A stretch of DNA of 64,000 bases from Streptomyces iranensis (GCF_017874715.1 NZ_JAGGLR010000014.1:62001-126000), one strand, 5' to 3'; counted from the stretch's first letter, positions 43,041 through 52,270 are shown. The notes: a model not told the origin generated them from the letters alone. Numbers and translations are program-made.

Positions 43041-43067
43041 TCCGGTGGGTCGGACCGACCCACCGGA
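43041..43067. terminator. Perfect 13-bp inverted repeat, bidirectional terminator
   Basis: Arms TCCGGTGGGTCGG and CCGACCCACCGGA around a single A, between the gudD stop (43030) and the convergent roadblock gene stop (43098). A further GTGCCGC/GCGGCAC pair flanks it. Its position supports bidirectional termination. Confidence 0.75.
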
Positions 43068-43097
43068 TTCGCGGCACCCGGATCGGGGCCGTACGGC

Positions 43098-43472
43098 TCA
43101 GACCTCCAGCTCGGCCTCGATCCTGCGCAGCTGGTGGCGTGCCATCGCCAGATTGGCCCGGTTCTTGTCCAGCGCCAGATAGAGGAAGAGGCCCTGGCTG
43201 TCCCGGCCCTTCAGCAGCCGGATCAGGTGGTACTGGTTGCCGAGGGTGATGAGGATGTCCTCGATGGTGTCCTGCAGACCGAGCTGCTCCATGGTCCGCA
43301 CCTTGGCGCGCACCACATCGGTGTTGCCCGCCGCGGCCACCGTCAGGTCGAGCTCCTTTCCTCCGCCCACGGTGCCGAGGGCCATCCCGCTGGAGTAGTC
43401 GACCAGCGCGGCGCCGAGGGAGCCCTCGATGGACGTCATCGCCTCTTTGAGCGCGGTCTGGGTGTTCGCCAT
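43098..43472 (-). CDS. Roadblock/LC7-type protein 3
   Basis: 124 aa small alpha/beta protein: MTSIEGSLGAALVDYSSGMA, then VVRAKVRTMEQLG and ILITLGNQYHLIRLLKGRD. This resembles the roadblock/MglB fold that partners small GTPases. Last of four same-strand genes (45285 to 43098). It is closely similar in design to the 140-aa protein at 44863 (EAM..., ALIEWTSGLALGMVG, YHLLRFVD). No GTPase, histidine kinase or DUF742 gene accompanies it, unlike the Streptomyces conservons. Confidence 0.8.
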   Translation of the reverse strand: MANTQTALKEAMTSIEGSLGAALVDYSSGMALGTVGGGKELDLTVAAAGNTDVVRAKVRTMEQLGLQDTIEDILITLGNQYHLIRLLKGRDSQGLFLYLALDKNRANLAMARHQLRRIEAELEV

Positions 43473-43557
43473 GATCGTGGCTGTTCCTTTCGATGTCAGT
43501 GATGTGCGGTGGGATCTCGGCGCGCGGGGTGCGCGCCGGGCGGGGGAGGTCGTGGGG

Positions 43558-43992
43558 TCAGGGCTGCTCGGCCCTGCTGAGGGCGACGCCCATCAGATCG
43601 GCGAGACGGGCGCCCGAGCGCCGGGCCTCCATATGGAGGCGGCCGACGTTGGTGCGGTCACCGGCCAGTACGGTCAGCACGGCCGTGGACCCCGCGGCGT
43701 AGGTGGCCACATAGCCGTTCGCACCGCGGACCAGCAGCTCACGGAAGGCGCCCCGCCCGGTGGCACCCGCCAGCGACTGCGCCACCCCGAGGGCCGCGGC
43801 GGTCAGCGCCGCCACGCCCTCCGGCTCGACGGTGGCCGTGTCATGTGCCAGCACCACGCCATCGCTGGTGGCGGCGAGGGCGCCGGTCACATGGGTCACC
43901 CGGGCCCGCAGCCGGCGCAGCTCCTCCAGCACTTCGGGCTCGGCGGCCAGTAGCCACTTCCGCTCCGTGCGCTGCCGCAGGGTGAGCCTCAT
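43558..43992 (-). CDS. Roadblock/LC7-domain protein 2
   Basis: 144 aa. LRRLRARVTHVTGALAATSD and GVVLAHDTATVEPEGVAALT, then AVLTVLAGDRTNVGRLHMEARR, are typical of actinobacterial roadblock/LC7 proteins. Start at the ATG at 43992, which begins the conserved MRLTLRQRTERKW; the longer frame overlaps the upstream gene's end. Separated from the DUF4388-like gene by 37 nt. Confidence 0.85.
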   Translation of the reverse strand: MRLTLRQRTERKWLLAAEPEVLEELRRLRARVTHVTGALAATSDGVVLAHDTATVEPEGVAALTAAALGVAQSLAGATGRGAFRELLVRGANGYVATYAAGSTAVLTVLAGDRTNVGRLHMEARRSGARLADLMGVALSRAEQP

Positions 43993-44029
43993 GACGCCGC
44001 GCACGGGGCGGGCGGGTCGGTCGGGGGAA

Positions 44030-44866
44030 TCACAGGGCTGCCTCCAAGGCATCGCGGAGCCGACGCAGCAGGTCGATATCGGGATCGGTGAAGACGACCG
44101 CGCCGGGACCGCGGTCCGGGGCGGGCGGCGCGGAAGCGGCGGAACCGGCGGGCGGGCCGGGGCGGTCCGGGTGTTCCGGACGCGCGGAGCGTGGGGTGGC
44201 GACATGGCCCGCCGCCGCCAGCCGCCGTATGTCGATCAGCGTGTGGAAGGCGGGACGGCCCAGCTCGCGGGCGATACGGGTGGGGGTGCGGACCCCGTCG
44301 GCCAGCGCCAGCACCGCGCGCTGACGGGGGGTGACGGCCGGGGCGCGGCCATCCGGCCGGCGCAGCACCACCGGCTCCGTGTCCACCTGCGGATACGGCC
44401 ACAGGGCGGCCAGCAGTTCGCCGCGGCGCCGGGTCTCGCGCTCGACGGCCACCGCGCCCACCGGGCGTACCGGCCCGAGCCAGTGGGCCGCGCCCCGCTG
44501 GAAGCCGCGAGGGCCGCTGCCGTGCCCCAGCGCGAAGTACGCCGCGTCGAACAGCGCGCCCAGATGGCAGATCTCCAGCTCCGCGCCCGACAGTCGGCCG
44601 CTGTCGACGAGGAACCGCCCGACCCCACCGGTCCGGCCGGTCCGGCCCACCGCCTCCCGCCAGCTGTCGGCGGTCAGCCGCCCACCGGTGGTTAGCAGCA
44701 CCTCGATCCCGGGGGCCACGGGGCTTTCGGCGTGCACCACCTGGCCGTCCCGGAGATAGACGGTGCCCGCGTCGCACAGCAGGGCGCCGCTGGCCCGCTC
44801 GTCGGCGAGCCCGGTGAGGCTGGGGGCGCGCCCGGTCCGTACCCCGGTCCGGTGAGGCAGGCTCAT
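44030..44866 (-). CDS. DUF4388/PATAN-like protein with C-terminal winged helix
   Basis: 278 aa. The N-terminal segment (about 14-95: LTGLADERASGALLCDAGTV and GQVVHAESPVAPGIEVLLTT) resembles DUF4388/PATAN domains. A middle region follows, then a winged-helix-like part (PRQRAVLALADGVRTPTRIARELGRP) and a final helix (DIDLLRRLRDALEAAL). PATAN domains mediate protein contacts in PatA-type and social-motility signalling. Its ATG overlaps the stop of the upstream roadblock gene (ATGA). Confidence 0.78.
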   Translation of the reverse strand: MSLPHRTGVRTGRAPSLTGLADERASGALLCDAGTVYLRDGQVVHAESPVAPGIEVLLTTGGRLTADSWREAVGRTGRTGGVGRFLVDSGRLSGAELEICHLGALFDAAYFALGHGSGPRGFQRGAAHWLGPVRPVGAVAVERETRRRGELLAALWPYPQVDTEPVVLRRPDGRAPAVTPRQRAVLALADGVRTPTRIARELGRPAFHTLIDIRRLAAAGHVATPRSARPEHPDRPGPPAGSAASAPPAPDRGPGAVVFTDPDIDLLRRLRDALEAAL

Positions 44867-45285
44867 ATCAGCGCCAGCCGCCCGCACAGGTCGCGCAGCC
44901 GGATCCGGGCGAGCGCCAGATTGCCCTCCCGGCGGTCGAGCCACAGATAGAAGAAGACGCCGCTGTCGAAGGCCGTGTCGACGAAGCGCAGCAGGTGGTA
45001 GCAGGTGCGGGTGGTGACGATGACGTCCTCGACGGCGGGCTCCCCGTCCGCCTCGTCCGGGTCGGCGCCGCTCTTGTCGCTCCCGGGGCCCAGCGCGGCG
45101 AACGCCCGCTGCTCGGCGGCCATCCGGGCCAGCTCCGCCGTCTCCGCCGCGGTGGCCTCGGGGTCCTCGTCGCGCACCTCGCCGACCATGCCGAGCGCGA
45201 GTCCGCTGGTCCACTCGATCAGGGCGGCTCCGCGCGCGCCGTTCACGGTCATTGCTTCCAGTAGGCACTCGTCGATTCCGGGCAT
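44863..45285 (-). CDS. Roadblock/LC7-type protein 1
   Basis: 140 aa starting MPGIDECLLEAMT; GGGAGGGGAGG is just upstream. Same fold pattern as the protein at 43098 but with a charged insert (DPEATAAETAELARMAAEQ and a Gly/Asp-rich loop). First gene of the four-gene roadblock/DUF4388 set, coupled to the next gene by a 4-bp overlap. Likely a cytoplasmic scaffold or switch component; partner unknown. Confidence 0.8.
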   Translation of the reverse strand: MPGIDECLLEAMTVNGARGAALIEWTSGLALGMVGEVRDEDPEATAAETAELARMAAEQRAFAALGPGSDKSGADPDEADGEPAVEDVIVTTRTCYHLLRFVDTAFDSGVFFYLWLDRREGNLALARIRLRDLCGRLALI

Positions 45286-45785
45286 GCGGCCTCCCCTCCC
45301 TGCGCCACCCATGGCGGGCGCCCACCGGTGGCGCTTCGCCAGTGACGGTGAGGTTACGCAGGGTTCAGCCCTTGGGGGTCAAATCCAGTAATGCTCGGAA
45401 ATAGCGGGCGGGCGCGTAGTAGAGTCCGCCGCCTCATGGGCCCCGTAGGTCCCGGCCCCCTGGCCGAGGCCGCGCCGGGCCCGGTCATCGGCCCTCTGAA
45501 CGATTCCTAGCGGGTGCGGAGCCCATCGGGCCACAAGTGGGCGGGCGCATATTCCACCGTCCTATTGCAGGCGTGGTGGATGGGTCAGTAGACGGTCGTG
45601 CGATGGTCGAGTACGCATACGCATGGAGCCGGGGCGCGGCGCGGTGCCCGCCAGGGGGGGGCATGAGGCTCTCCCGGAGCCGTTTCGCACCCCCGCGGCG
45701 CACAGAGTGGCGTGATTTGACGGTACCGATGTGGCGGAAACCGCCCGCGTTTCGCCCGGCTTGTCTGCGCTCTCCTGACGGTGTG
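45286..45785. other. 500-bp intergenic region without a convincing gene
   Basis: Holds the leftward promoter region of the roadblock operon in its left part. The GC drops between about 45340 and 45420 (AATCCAGTAATGCTCGGAAA). A rightward open frame starting at 45537 exists but runs antisense through the DUF4142 gene and has biased composition. I see no RNA gene or clear operator. Confidence 0.5.
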
Positions 45786-46604
45786 TTACGGAACGGCGGG
45801 CGCGGAGGGGGAGGAGGTGGCGCCCGGAGTGGTCGGGGAGGCCGAGGAGCCCGGCGCGTCGTCGACCGGGGCGGGCGGGGACGCCGTGGGCGGTTCACCC
45901 TTGCCCTCGAGCGAGGCCGGCTTCTTCAGGACGACCATGGGCTCACCGGGCTTGGGCAGCACCGGCTTGGTGAAGTTCGGACCCTGGGTGGGGGTCGCGG
46001 TGATCTGGGCGGGAAGCCGCTCGTAGTCGACCATCCCGGTGTTCTCCATCTGCGTGATGTGGTCCAGCACCGTGTTGTTGGCCTGGGTGGCGAGCTGACG
46101 CACCAGGGTGTTCTTGCTGGTCGCCCGGATCTTGGCGATGGAGCTGAAGATCTGGCCGTGGGTGATGCGCAGGATCTGGGCCATCTGGCCGTCGAAGTTC
46201 TTGCCCGTGGCGGCCGTCAGGGTGTCCAGGAACCCCTGCTGCTGTGGCGTGGGCTTGTTGGGCAGGGTGATGCCGAGTTTGGGTGCGATGTCCCGTGAGG
46301 CGTCGTCCAGTTGCGCATGCCCCACGACCAGGTGTTCACCGGCCGTCTTCACCGCCGCCGTGGTGCCCTTCTTGATGGCCAGCTCACCGACGGGGTACTC
46401 CCACAGTCCGGCGAGCCGGACCTTGACCACGAAGTCCCGGTCGGCCCCGGTGAGCGGTCCGTACTGCGTCGCGCTCGTCTTCGCCAGGTTCGTCTGGTTC
46501 GTCTGCTGCACACCCGTCAGCATGGGCGACATGATCACACCGAGGGTGACCACCACGGAACCTATGAGGAGGGAGGTACCTGTCACGAAGTACCGGGATC
46601 GCAT
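45786..46604 (-). CDS. DUF4142-family exported protein
   Basis: 272 aa. The N-terminal hydrophobic segment (TSLLIGSVVVTLGVIMSPML) is an uncleaved anchor or signal. The body has the DUF4142 helical pattern: GPLTGADRDFVVKVRLAGLW, ELAIKKGTTAAVKTAGEHLV, GHAQLDDASRDIAPKLGITL, and a second repeat of similar helices. A Pro/Ser/Thr-rich tail (about 215-272) suggests a wall-spanning or disordered end. Such proteins are ferritin-like and exported; their role is unknown. Confidence 0.88.
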   Translation of the reverse strand: MRSRYFVTGTSLLIGSVVVTLGVIMSPMLTGVQQTNQTNLAKTSATQYGPLTGADRDFVVKVRLAGLWEYPVGELAIKKGTTAAVKTAGEHLVVGHAQLDDASRDIAPKLGITLPNKPTPQQQGFLDTLTAATGKNFDGQMAQILRITHGQIFSSIAKIRATSKNTLVRQLATQANNTVLDHITQMENTGMVDYERLPAQITATPTQGPNFTKPVLPKPGEPMVVLKKPASLEGKGEPPTASPPAPVDDAPGSSASPTTPGATSSPSAPAVP

Positions 46605-46734
46605 AGAGCCTCCTGGCGGGGACGCCGGTCGTTGTGCGGAGCAGTGTCCGCCCGTGCTTGCACCGGCGAATACGGATCACGAAGGCCCTCCGCTCAATGG
46701 CCTGGCGGCTGTTTATATATCTTTGGACCGTTAC

Positions 46735-47655
46735 TCACCGCCGCATATGGCCTATCTCACAGCCGCCTCCCGAGCGCTCCTGGCCGAGGACGTCCACCAG
46801 CCGCTGGAGGGCCGGGTTGGGGCTGTCCGGGCTCCAGCAGGCGTGGAGGGTGACGGAGTGGGCGTCGGCCGGGGCCAGTTCGCGGTAGCGCACGCCGTGG
46901 ACGCCCATGGTCATGATCGAGCGGGGGATCAGGGCGCAGCCCAGGCCCGCGCGGACCAGGGCGAGCATGGTGGGGACCTGGGAGGTCAACTGGCTGACGG
47001 CATAGCGGTCCACGCCGATCATCGCGGCGCAGATGTCGTGCAGATAGCGGGAGCCCTCGGGGCTGTACCCGATGTAGTCGTCGGCCACGTCGGTCAGGGC
47101 GACGGGAGTGTCACCGTCGGCATGGGCCAGTGGATGGCCGGAGGGGACCGCGAGCACGAGATCCTCGGAGTGGACCAGGAGCGAGGCGTACCCCTCGGGG
47201 ATGGGCGGCCGCACCAGACCCAGGTCGATGCGCAGCTCCGAGAGTGCGGCGAACTGATCGGGGCTGACCAGCTCGGTCAACTCGACTGTGACATCGGGGA
47301 GATGCCGCTTCACCAGGTCCAGCACGTCGGCCAGGATGGCGTACGCGCCGATCGCGGTGAAGGCCAGCCGCAGGGTGCCGGTGCGGCCCTCGGCGGCGCG
47401 GCGGGTGGCGGTCGGCGCGGCGTCCAGCAGGGCCAGCACCCGGTGGCAGTGGTCGAGGAAGACCCGGCCCGCCGCGGTGATCCGGGCGCCTCGTCCGGTG
47501 CGCTCGAACAGGACGACGTCCAGGGCGCGTTCCAGCGCCTGGATCTGACGGGTCAGCGGGGGCTGGGTCATATTGAGGCGGGCGGCGGCACGGCCGAAGT
47601 GCTGCTCCTCCGCCACCGCCACGAAGCCGCGGAGCTGCTGCAGGGAGAGGTTCAT
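46735..47655 (-). CDS. LysR-family regulator of the second sugar-acid module
   Basis: 306 aa. HTH: RGFVAVAEEQHFGRAAARLN and MTQPPLTRQIQALERALDVV. Effector domain follows. It is a paralogue of the LysR at 37888 (same MTQPPL(S/T)RQIQ core and LDLGLVRP motif). Divergent from the hydroxyacid dehydrogenase and ABC importer operon, which it probably activates. Start taken at the ATG at 47655, which begins the conserved domain. Confidence 0.92.
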   Translation of the reverse strand: MNLSLQQLRGFVAVAEEQHFGRAAARLNMTQPPLTRQIQALERALDVVLFERTGRGARITAAGRVFLDHCHRVLALLDAAPTATRRAAEGRTGTLRLAFTAIGAYAILADVLDLVKRHLPDVTVELTELVSPDQFAALSELRIDLGLVRPPIPEGYASLLVHSEDLVLAVPSGHPLAHADGDTPVALTDVADDYIGYSPEGSRYLHDICAAMIGVDRYAVSQLTSQVPTMLALVRAGLGCALIPRSIMTMGVHGVRYRELAPADAHSVTLHACWSPDSPNPALQRLVDVLGQERSGGGCEIGHMRR

Positions 47656-47771
47656 GCCCTCACGGTATGGGGCGATGCGAAAGTGGGCTTGGACGGGCAT
47701 GGCGGCGCGCCCCTACGGTCATGACGACCGCCGCAGGGCAGATCCGCGCCGATCCCGTCCGAGGAGCCAGG

Positions 47772-48758
47772 TTGTCCAGACTCGCCGTCGCCATGACCCC
47801 CCAGCGTGCCGCCGATGTGATCAGCGCCGAGGCCCGGCGGCTGATGGCGAGACGCTACGAGGTGAGCTGGGCCGATGAGCCGCTGACCGCGGAGGTGGTG
47901 GCCCGGCTCGCCGCCGGCAGCGATGTGCTGCTGACCAGCTGGGGCACACCCCGTCTGGACCGGGCGATCTGGGCCGGTGGCGATGGCCCCCGGGTGGTGG
48001 CCCACGCCGCCGGGACGGTGAAGAAGCTCATCGACCGCGAGGTGCTCGACCAGGGCGTCGCGGTCTTCTCGGCCGCCGGGCGGATCGCCTGGTCAGTGGG
48101 GGAGTACTGCCTGGCGGCGATGCTCACCCTGGCCCGCCGGCTGCCGCTGTTCGACACCGCGATACGCGCCGGTGGCTGGAAGCAGAGCGGCTTCCGGGGC
48201 GGTGAACTCACCGGTCGGCGGGTGGGCGTCCTCGGCGCGAGCTCCACGGCCCGCGCCCTGATCACCCTGCTCAGGCCGTTCCGCTGCGATGTGGTGGTCT
48301 ACGACCCGTATCTGGACCAGGAGGCGGCCGCCGCGCTCGGGGTGCGGACCGGCACGCTGGAGGAGGCCCTCGGCTGCCCGTTCGTCTCCGTCCATGTGCC
48401 CGATCTCCCCGGCACCCGGGGCCTGGTGAGCGCCCGCCTCATCGAGCGGATCCCCGACCACGCCGTGGTCGTCAACTCCGCCCGGGGACCGGCCGTCGAC
48501 CAGGGGGCGCTGCTCGAACAGGTGCTGGCGGGGCGGCTGTTCGCCGCACTGGACGTCTTCGACCCCGAGCCGCCGCAGCTCGGCGAGTCCGTGCTGAGCT
48601 GCCCGAATCTGCTGCTCACCCCGCATATCGCCGGGGACACCGTGGACGGGCACCTGGCGCTGGCCGGATATGTGATGGCGGATGTGGCCGACTGGCTGGA
48701 CAAGGGTGTCCGCGGTCCGAGCTTCGTGGACCCCGCCTCCTGGCCCATCGCCGCCTGA
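47772..48758 (+). CDS. D-2-hydroxyacid dehydrogenase (D-isomer specific family)
   Basis: About 328 aa if the TTG after GAGGAG is the start; an ATG at 47721 would add 17 residues but lacks a ribosome site. NAD-binding region RVGVLGASSTARALITLL, catalytic Arg in NSARGPAVDQGAL, Glu in DVFDPEP, and His in LLTPHIAGDT. Oxidises or reduces 2-hydroxy/2-keto acids. First gene of the module with an MLE-like enolase, ABC importer and TIM-barrel isomerase, so it probably acts on a sugar-acid intermediate. Confidence 0.88.
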   Translation: MSRLAVAMTPQRAADVISAEARRLMARRYEVSWADEPLTAEVVARLAAGSDVLLTSWGTPRLDRAIWAGGDGPRVVAHAAGTVKKLIDREVLDQGVAVFSAAGRIAWSVGEYCLAAMLTLARRLPLFDTAIRAGGWKQSGFRGGELTGRRVGVLGASSTARALITLLRPFRCDVVVYDPYLDQEAAAALGVRTGTLEEALGCPFVSVHVPDLPGTRGLVSARLIERIPDHAVVVNSARGPAVDQGALLEQVLAGRLFAALDVFDPEPPQLGESVLSCPNLLLTPHIAGDTVDGHLALAGYVMADVADWLDKGVRGPSFVDPASWPIAA

Positions 48759-48822
48759 CCGGGCCCCGCGCTCCGTATCCGGCCGTCTCCGTCATCGACC
48801 TCATGTCAGGAGTCACTTCACC

Positions 48823-49953
48823 ATGTCGCGTATCACGGCGGTCGAGGTCTTCCCCGTGGCCGTGCCGTTCGCCCGGCGGTTCGTGCTGGGCAGCGGCGCA
48901 GTCGGCACCCCCGACCAGGCGGGGGCGGTCATCTTCGTCAAGCTGACCACCGAGGACGGGGTGGTCGGCTGGGGCGAACAGCGCGCCCTGCCCAGCTGGA
49001 GCTATGAGACCGCCGAGACGATCGCCGTCGTCATCAAGCGCCATCTGGCCCCCATCCTCCTCGAACTCACCCCGTTCGACGTGGAGTTGTTCCACACCCG
49101 GGCGAGCCGCCTGCTGAGCCCCGCGGTGTCCAACGGCTTTCCGTTCGCCCGCGCGGCGGTGGACATCGCGCTGCACGACGCGGCCGGCAAACTGGCCGGG
49201 CTGCCGGTCCACGCCCTGCTGGGCGGCAAGCTCCGGGACACGGTGCCGCTGTGCTCGGCCATCGGGGTGGGCGAGCCCGCCGCCGTCCGCGAGCACGCCC
49301 ACCAGTCCTCGGACTACACCGCCTACAAGGTGAAGATCGGCGGCGATCCCGCGGCGGACACCGCGGCCATCACCGCGGTCGCGGAGGTCGCCGCGGGCAA
49401 ACCCCTCTGGCTGGACGCCAATCAGTCCTACCGGCCGACCGCCCTCACCCGCCTGATGGACGCGGTGCGCGAGGTGCCGCACCTGCACTGTGTGGAGCAG
49501 CCCGTGCCGGGCACCGACACCCTCGCCCTGCGCCGGGTCCGGGACCTGATCGGACTGCCGGTGGCCATCGACGAGGGCAGCTTCACCGCCCAGGACCTGG
49601 CCCGCACACTCCGTCTGGACGCCGCCGATCTGGTGGTCGTCAAGATCTGCAAATCCGGCGGGCTGCGCAACGCCCTGAAGACCGCCCAGGTCGCACTGGC
49701 GGGCGGCCTGGAGGTGCTGGCCAGCGGGCTGACCGACTGCGGCATCGGCTTCGCGGCCGCGCTGCACCTCTTCAGCCAGCTGGAACTGGCCCTGCCCGCC
49801 GAACTGAACGGACCGGAGCTGCTGGCCGACCTCTACGTGGACAACCTCGACATCGTCGCGGCCACCGCCACCGTCCCCTCCGGCCCCGGGCTCGGCGTCG
49901 AGGTCGACGAGGAACGCATCCGCGCCGAATCCCTGGACCTGGCCTGGTCCTGA
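48823..49953 (+). CDS. Mandelate racemase/muconate lactonizing enzyme-family protein
   Basis: 376 aa enolase-superfamily member. K169-V-K171, metal ligands D198 (LDANQSY), E225 (VEQPVPG) and D250 (IDEGS), and second-side Lys in VVKICKSGG, i.e. the MLE subgroup layout with lysines on both sides. That allows racemisation, cycloisomerisation or dehydration; the substrate cannot be fixed. Context with sugar import favours a sugar-acid substrate. GGAG precedes the ATG. Confidence 0.88.
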   Translation: MSRITAVEVFPVAVPFARRFVLGSGAVGTPDQAGAVIFVKLTTEDGVVGWGEQRALPSWSYETAETIAVVIKRHLAPILLELTPFDVELFHTRASRLLSPAVSNGFPFARAAVDIALHDAAGKLAGLPVHALLGGKLRDTVPLCSAIGVGEPAAVREHAHQSSDYTAYKVKIGGDPAADTAAITAVAEVAAGKPLWLDANQSYRPTALTRLMDAVREVPHLHCVEQPVPGTDTLALRRVRDLIGLPVAIDEGSFTAQDLARTLRLDAADLVVVKICKSGGLRNALKTAQVALAGGLEVLASGLTDCGIGFAAALHLFSQLELALPAELNGPELLADLYVDNLDIVAATATVPSGPGLGVEVDEERIRAESLDLAWS

Positions 49954-49991
49954 ACATCTGCGCACCCAGACCCAGCAGCGAGGAGACGACG

Positions 49992-51305
49992 ATGTCTTCC
50001 AGCTTTTCCCGGCGTGCTCTGCTCAAGGGGGCGGCCCTCGGCGGGCTCGCCACCACGGGAGCCCTCAGCGGCTGCTCCTCCGGTCCGCCGCCGGGCACGG
50101 CCACCTGGTCCATGTGGTCCAGCAGCCCGGAGGAGAACCGGGTCTGGGCAGACTTCGGACGCTATGTCGAGCGGCGCATGCACATCAGATCGGCCTCGAC
50201 CCTCACCCCCTCCGACGGCTACCCCACCAAACTCGATCTGCAGCTCGTCAGCGGAACGGCGGGTATGGTCACCGCCCTGAACGGCTGGCTGATCCCCACC
50301 TACGCATCCCGCGGCGCACACCGGCCGCTGGACGATCTCATCGCCGCGGACCCCGACTTCGACCTCGACGACTTCTACCCCGCCATCCGGTCCATCTCCT
50401 CGTTCGCCGGCCACACCTACGCCATCGGCTTCGATGTGGCACCGACCGTGCTCTACTACAACAGGACGCTGCTGGAGCGGAACGGTGTCGATCCGCCGTC
50501 CCCGACCGAGCCCATGAGCTGGGACACCTTCCGGGAGCTGGCCATCGAGCTGAGCAAGCCGGAGGACCAGTACGGGTTCACCTGCGCCCCGACCATCGAC
50601 GACCTGGTGTCCTGGATCTACTGCGCCGGTGGCGATGTCCTCGACGGGGACCGTGACACCAGCCCCCTGGACGCCCCCGAGGCCCTGCAGGCGATCCACT
50701 ATGTGGTCGATCTGTACGTCAAGGACCGGGTCACCCCGCCGATCGACAACCTGGTCGCCCAGAACGCCTCCGGCGCCTCCCTGGCCAACTTCCTCCAGGG
50801 CAACGTGGCATTCATGCAGAACGGCCCGTGGCAGGTGCTCAATGTCCGCAAGGCCCCCTTCACATGGGACATCGTGCCCTTCCCCGCGGGACCGGCCGGA
50901 TCCACACCGCGGGTGTCGGGCTCCAGCTTCGCCATCCCCTCGGGCGTCAAGGACGACGACCTCGACCTGGCGTGGCGGCTGCTGAAGACCCTCACCAGCA
51001 CGGGCGCGCTGAACATCTACGCACGGGCCGGGCGCAACAACCCCGCGCGGCTCTCCGCCGCGAGCGCCTTCGAACCGCCGCCCGCCAACCTCGGCATCGT
51101 CCAGCGGATCCTGAAGGGTGACGTCGCCGGCGGCCATCCCTTCAACGTCACCACCAACTGGAACCGCGTCCGGCTGCTGCTGGGCCAGGATCTGCCCCGG
51201 GCCTTCCTCGGCCAGGTGAGCGTCCGCGACGCGATCGACGGTGTGATGCCACGGCTGAACGCCCTGATGCGCCAGCACCGGGACGCCGTCCGCCAGGCCA
51301 CCTGA
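49992..51305 (+). CDS. ABC sugar-importer solute-binding lipoprotein
   Basis: 437 aa. Tat-type lipoprotein signal: SRRALLKGAALGGLATTGAL followed by the lipobox LSGC. The body is an extracellular solute-binding protein of the sugar (family 1) type: ALNGWLIPTYASRGAHRPLD, FMQNGPWQVLNV, and WRLLKTLTSTGA near the C terminus. Anchored outside the membrane, it delivers ligand to the two permeases that follow. GAGGAGA ribosome site. Confidence 0.93.
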   Translation: MSSSFSRRALLKGAALGGLATTGALSGCSSGPPPGTATWSMWSSSPEENRVWADFGRYVERRMHIRSASTLTPSDGYPTKLDLQLVSGTAGMVTALNGWLIPTYASRGAHRPLDDLIAADPDFDLDDFYPAIRSISSFAGHTYAIGFDVAPTVLYYNRTLLERNGVDPPSPTEPMSWDTFRELAIELSKPEDQYGFTCAPTIDDLVSWIYCAGGDVLDGDRDTSPLDAPEALQAIHYVVDLYVKDRVTPPIDNLVAQNASGASLANFLQGNVAFMQNGPWQVLNVRKAPFTWDIVPFPAGPAGSTPRVSGSSFAIPSGVKDDDLDLAWRLLKTLTSTGALNIYARAGRNNPARLSAASAFEPPPANLGIVQRILKGDVAGGHPFNVTTNWNRVRLLLGQDLPRAFLGQVSVRDAIDGVMPRLNALMRQHRDAVRQAT

Positions 51306-51316
51306 GGAGGACCACG

Positions 51317-52270
51317 ATGGCTGTCGAAACCCCCGCCGCGGCGACCGCGGCCCCACGGCGTACCCCGCGCGGCCCGCTGCGCGGCCCCCGGTTCTGGCGG
51401 CGCGGCTCGGAGACGCTCGCTGCCTGGCTGTTCCTCCTGCCGAGCCTGGCCGGATTCCTGGTCTTCACCGCCGGTCCCGTGGTCGCGGCCGGAGTGATCT
51501 CGCTGCTGGACTGGAACCTGTTCAGCCCGCCCCACTTCATCGGGCTGGACAACTTCGCCCGGCTCGGCCCGGACCCCACCTTCTGGTCGGCGCTCGGCAA
51601 CACCGCGTACTTCACCTTCGTCAGTGTGCCGCTGACGCTGCTGGTCAGCCTGGGCCTGGCGGTGCTGCTCAACCAGGGGCTGCGGCGCATGGCGGTGTTC
51701 CGGTCGCTGCTCCTGCTGCCCTACGCGACGATCACCGTGGCGGTGGCCTTTGTCTGGGTCTGGCTCTACATCCCGCACGACGGGCTGATCAACGCGGTGC
51801 TCGGCGGCTTCGGAATCGACGGCCCGGCCTGGCTGATCTCGGACGACTGGGCCATGCCCGCCCTCATCCTGATGAGCGTCTGGAAGAGCTTCGGCTTCGG
51901 CATGGTGATCTTCCTCGCCGGGCTGCAGGCCATTCCACAGCAGCTCTACGAGGCGGCCAGGGTGGACGGTGCCTCGCCCTGGCGGACCTTCCGCGCGGTG
52001 ACGCTCCCCCTGCTGTCGCCCTCGGTGTTCTTCACCGTGGTCACCTCGATCATCGGCTCCTTCCAGGTCTTCGACCAGGCGCTGGTGATGACGGACGGCG
52101 GGCCGGGATCCAGCACCACCACGCTCGTGATGTACATCTACCGGACCGGATTCCAGAACTACGAGCAGGGCTACGCGGCCGCCCAATCGATGGTGCTGTT
52201 CGCCTTCATCGTCGTCATCACCGCGGCGCAGTTCCTGCTCCAGCGGAGGCTGGTGCACTATGACATCTGA
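51317..52270 (+). CDS. ABC sugar-importer permease 1 (MalF/UgpA-like)
   Basis: 317 aa, six TM segments. The EAA loop is EAARVDGASPWRTFRAVTLP. AGGAGG is upstream of the ATG. Overlaps the second permease by 11 bp, so the two are coupled. Pairs with the permease at 52260 to form the channel. Confidence 0.95.
   Translation: MAVETPAAATAAPRRTPRGPLRGPRFWRRGSETLAAWLFLLPSLAGFLVFTAGPVVAAGVISLLDWNLFSPPHFIGLDNFARLGPDPTFWSALGNTAYFTFVSVPLTLLVSLGLAVLLNQGLRRMAVFRSLLLLPYATITVAVAFVWVWLYIPHDGLINAVLGGFGIDGPAWLISDDWAMPALILMSVWKSFGFGMVIFLAGLQAIPQQLYEAARVDGASPWRTFRAVTLPLLSPSVFFTVVTSIIGSFQVFDQALVMTDGGPGSSTTTLVMYIYRTGFQNYEQGYAAAQSMVLFAFIVVITAAQFLLQRRLVHYDI

Noticed and set aside
45537..46298. Rightward open frame of 253 codons
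   Set aside because: Mostly antisense to the DUF4142 gene, whose protein has family motifs and a membrane anchor; no family match in the rightward product.
49251..49991. Extension of the solute-binding protein frame upstream of its signal peptide
   Set aside because: It overlaps the enolase gene and would bury a clear Tat lipoprotein signal that starts at 49992.
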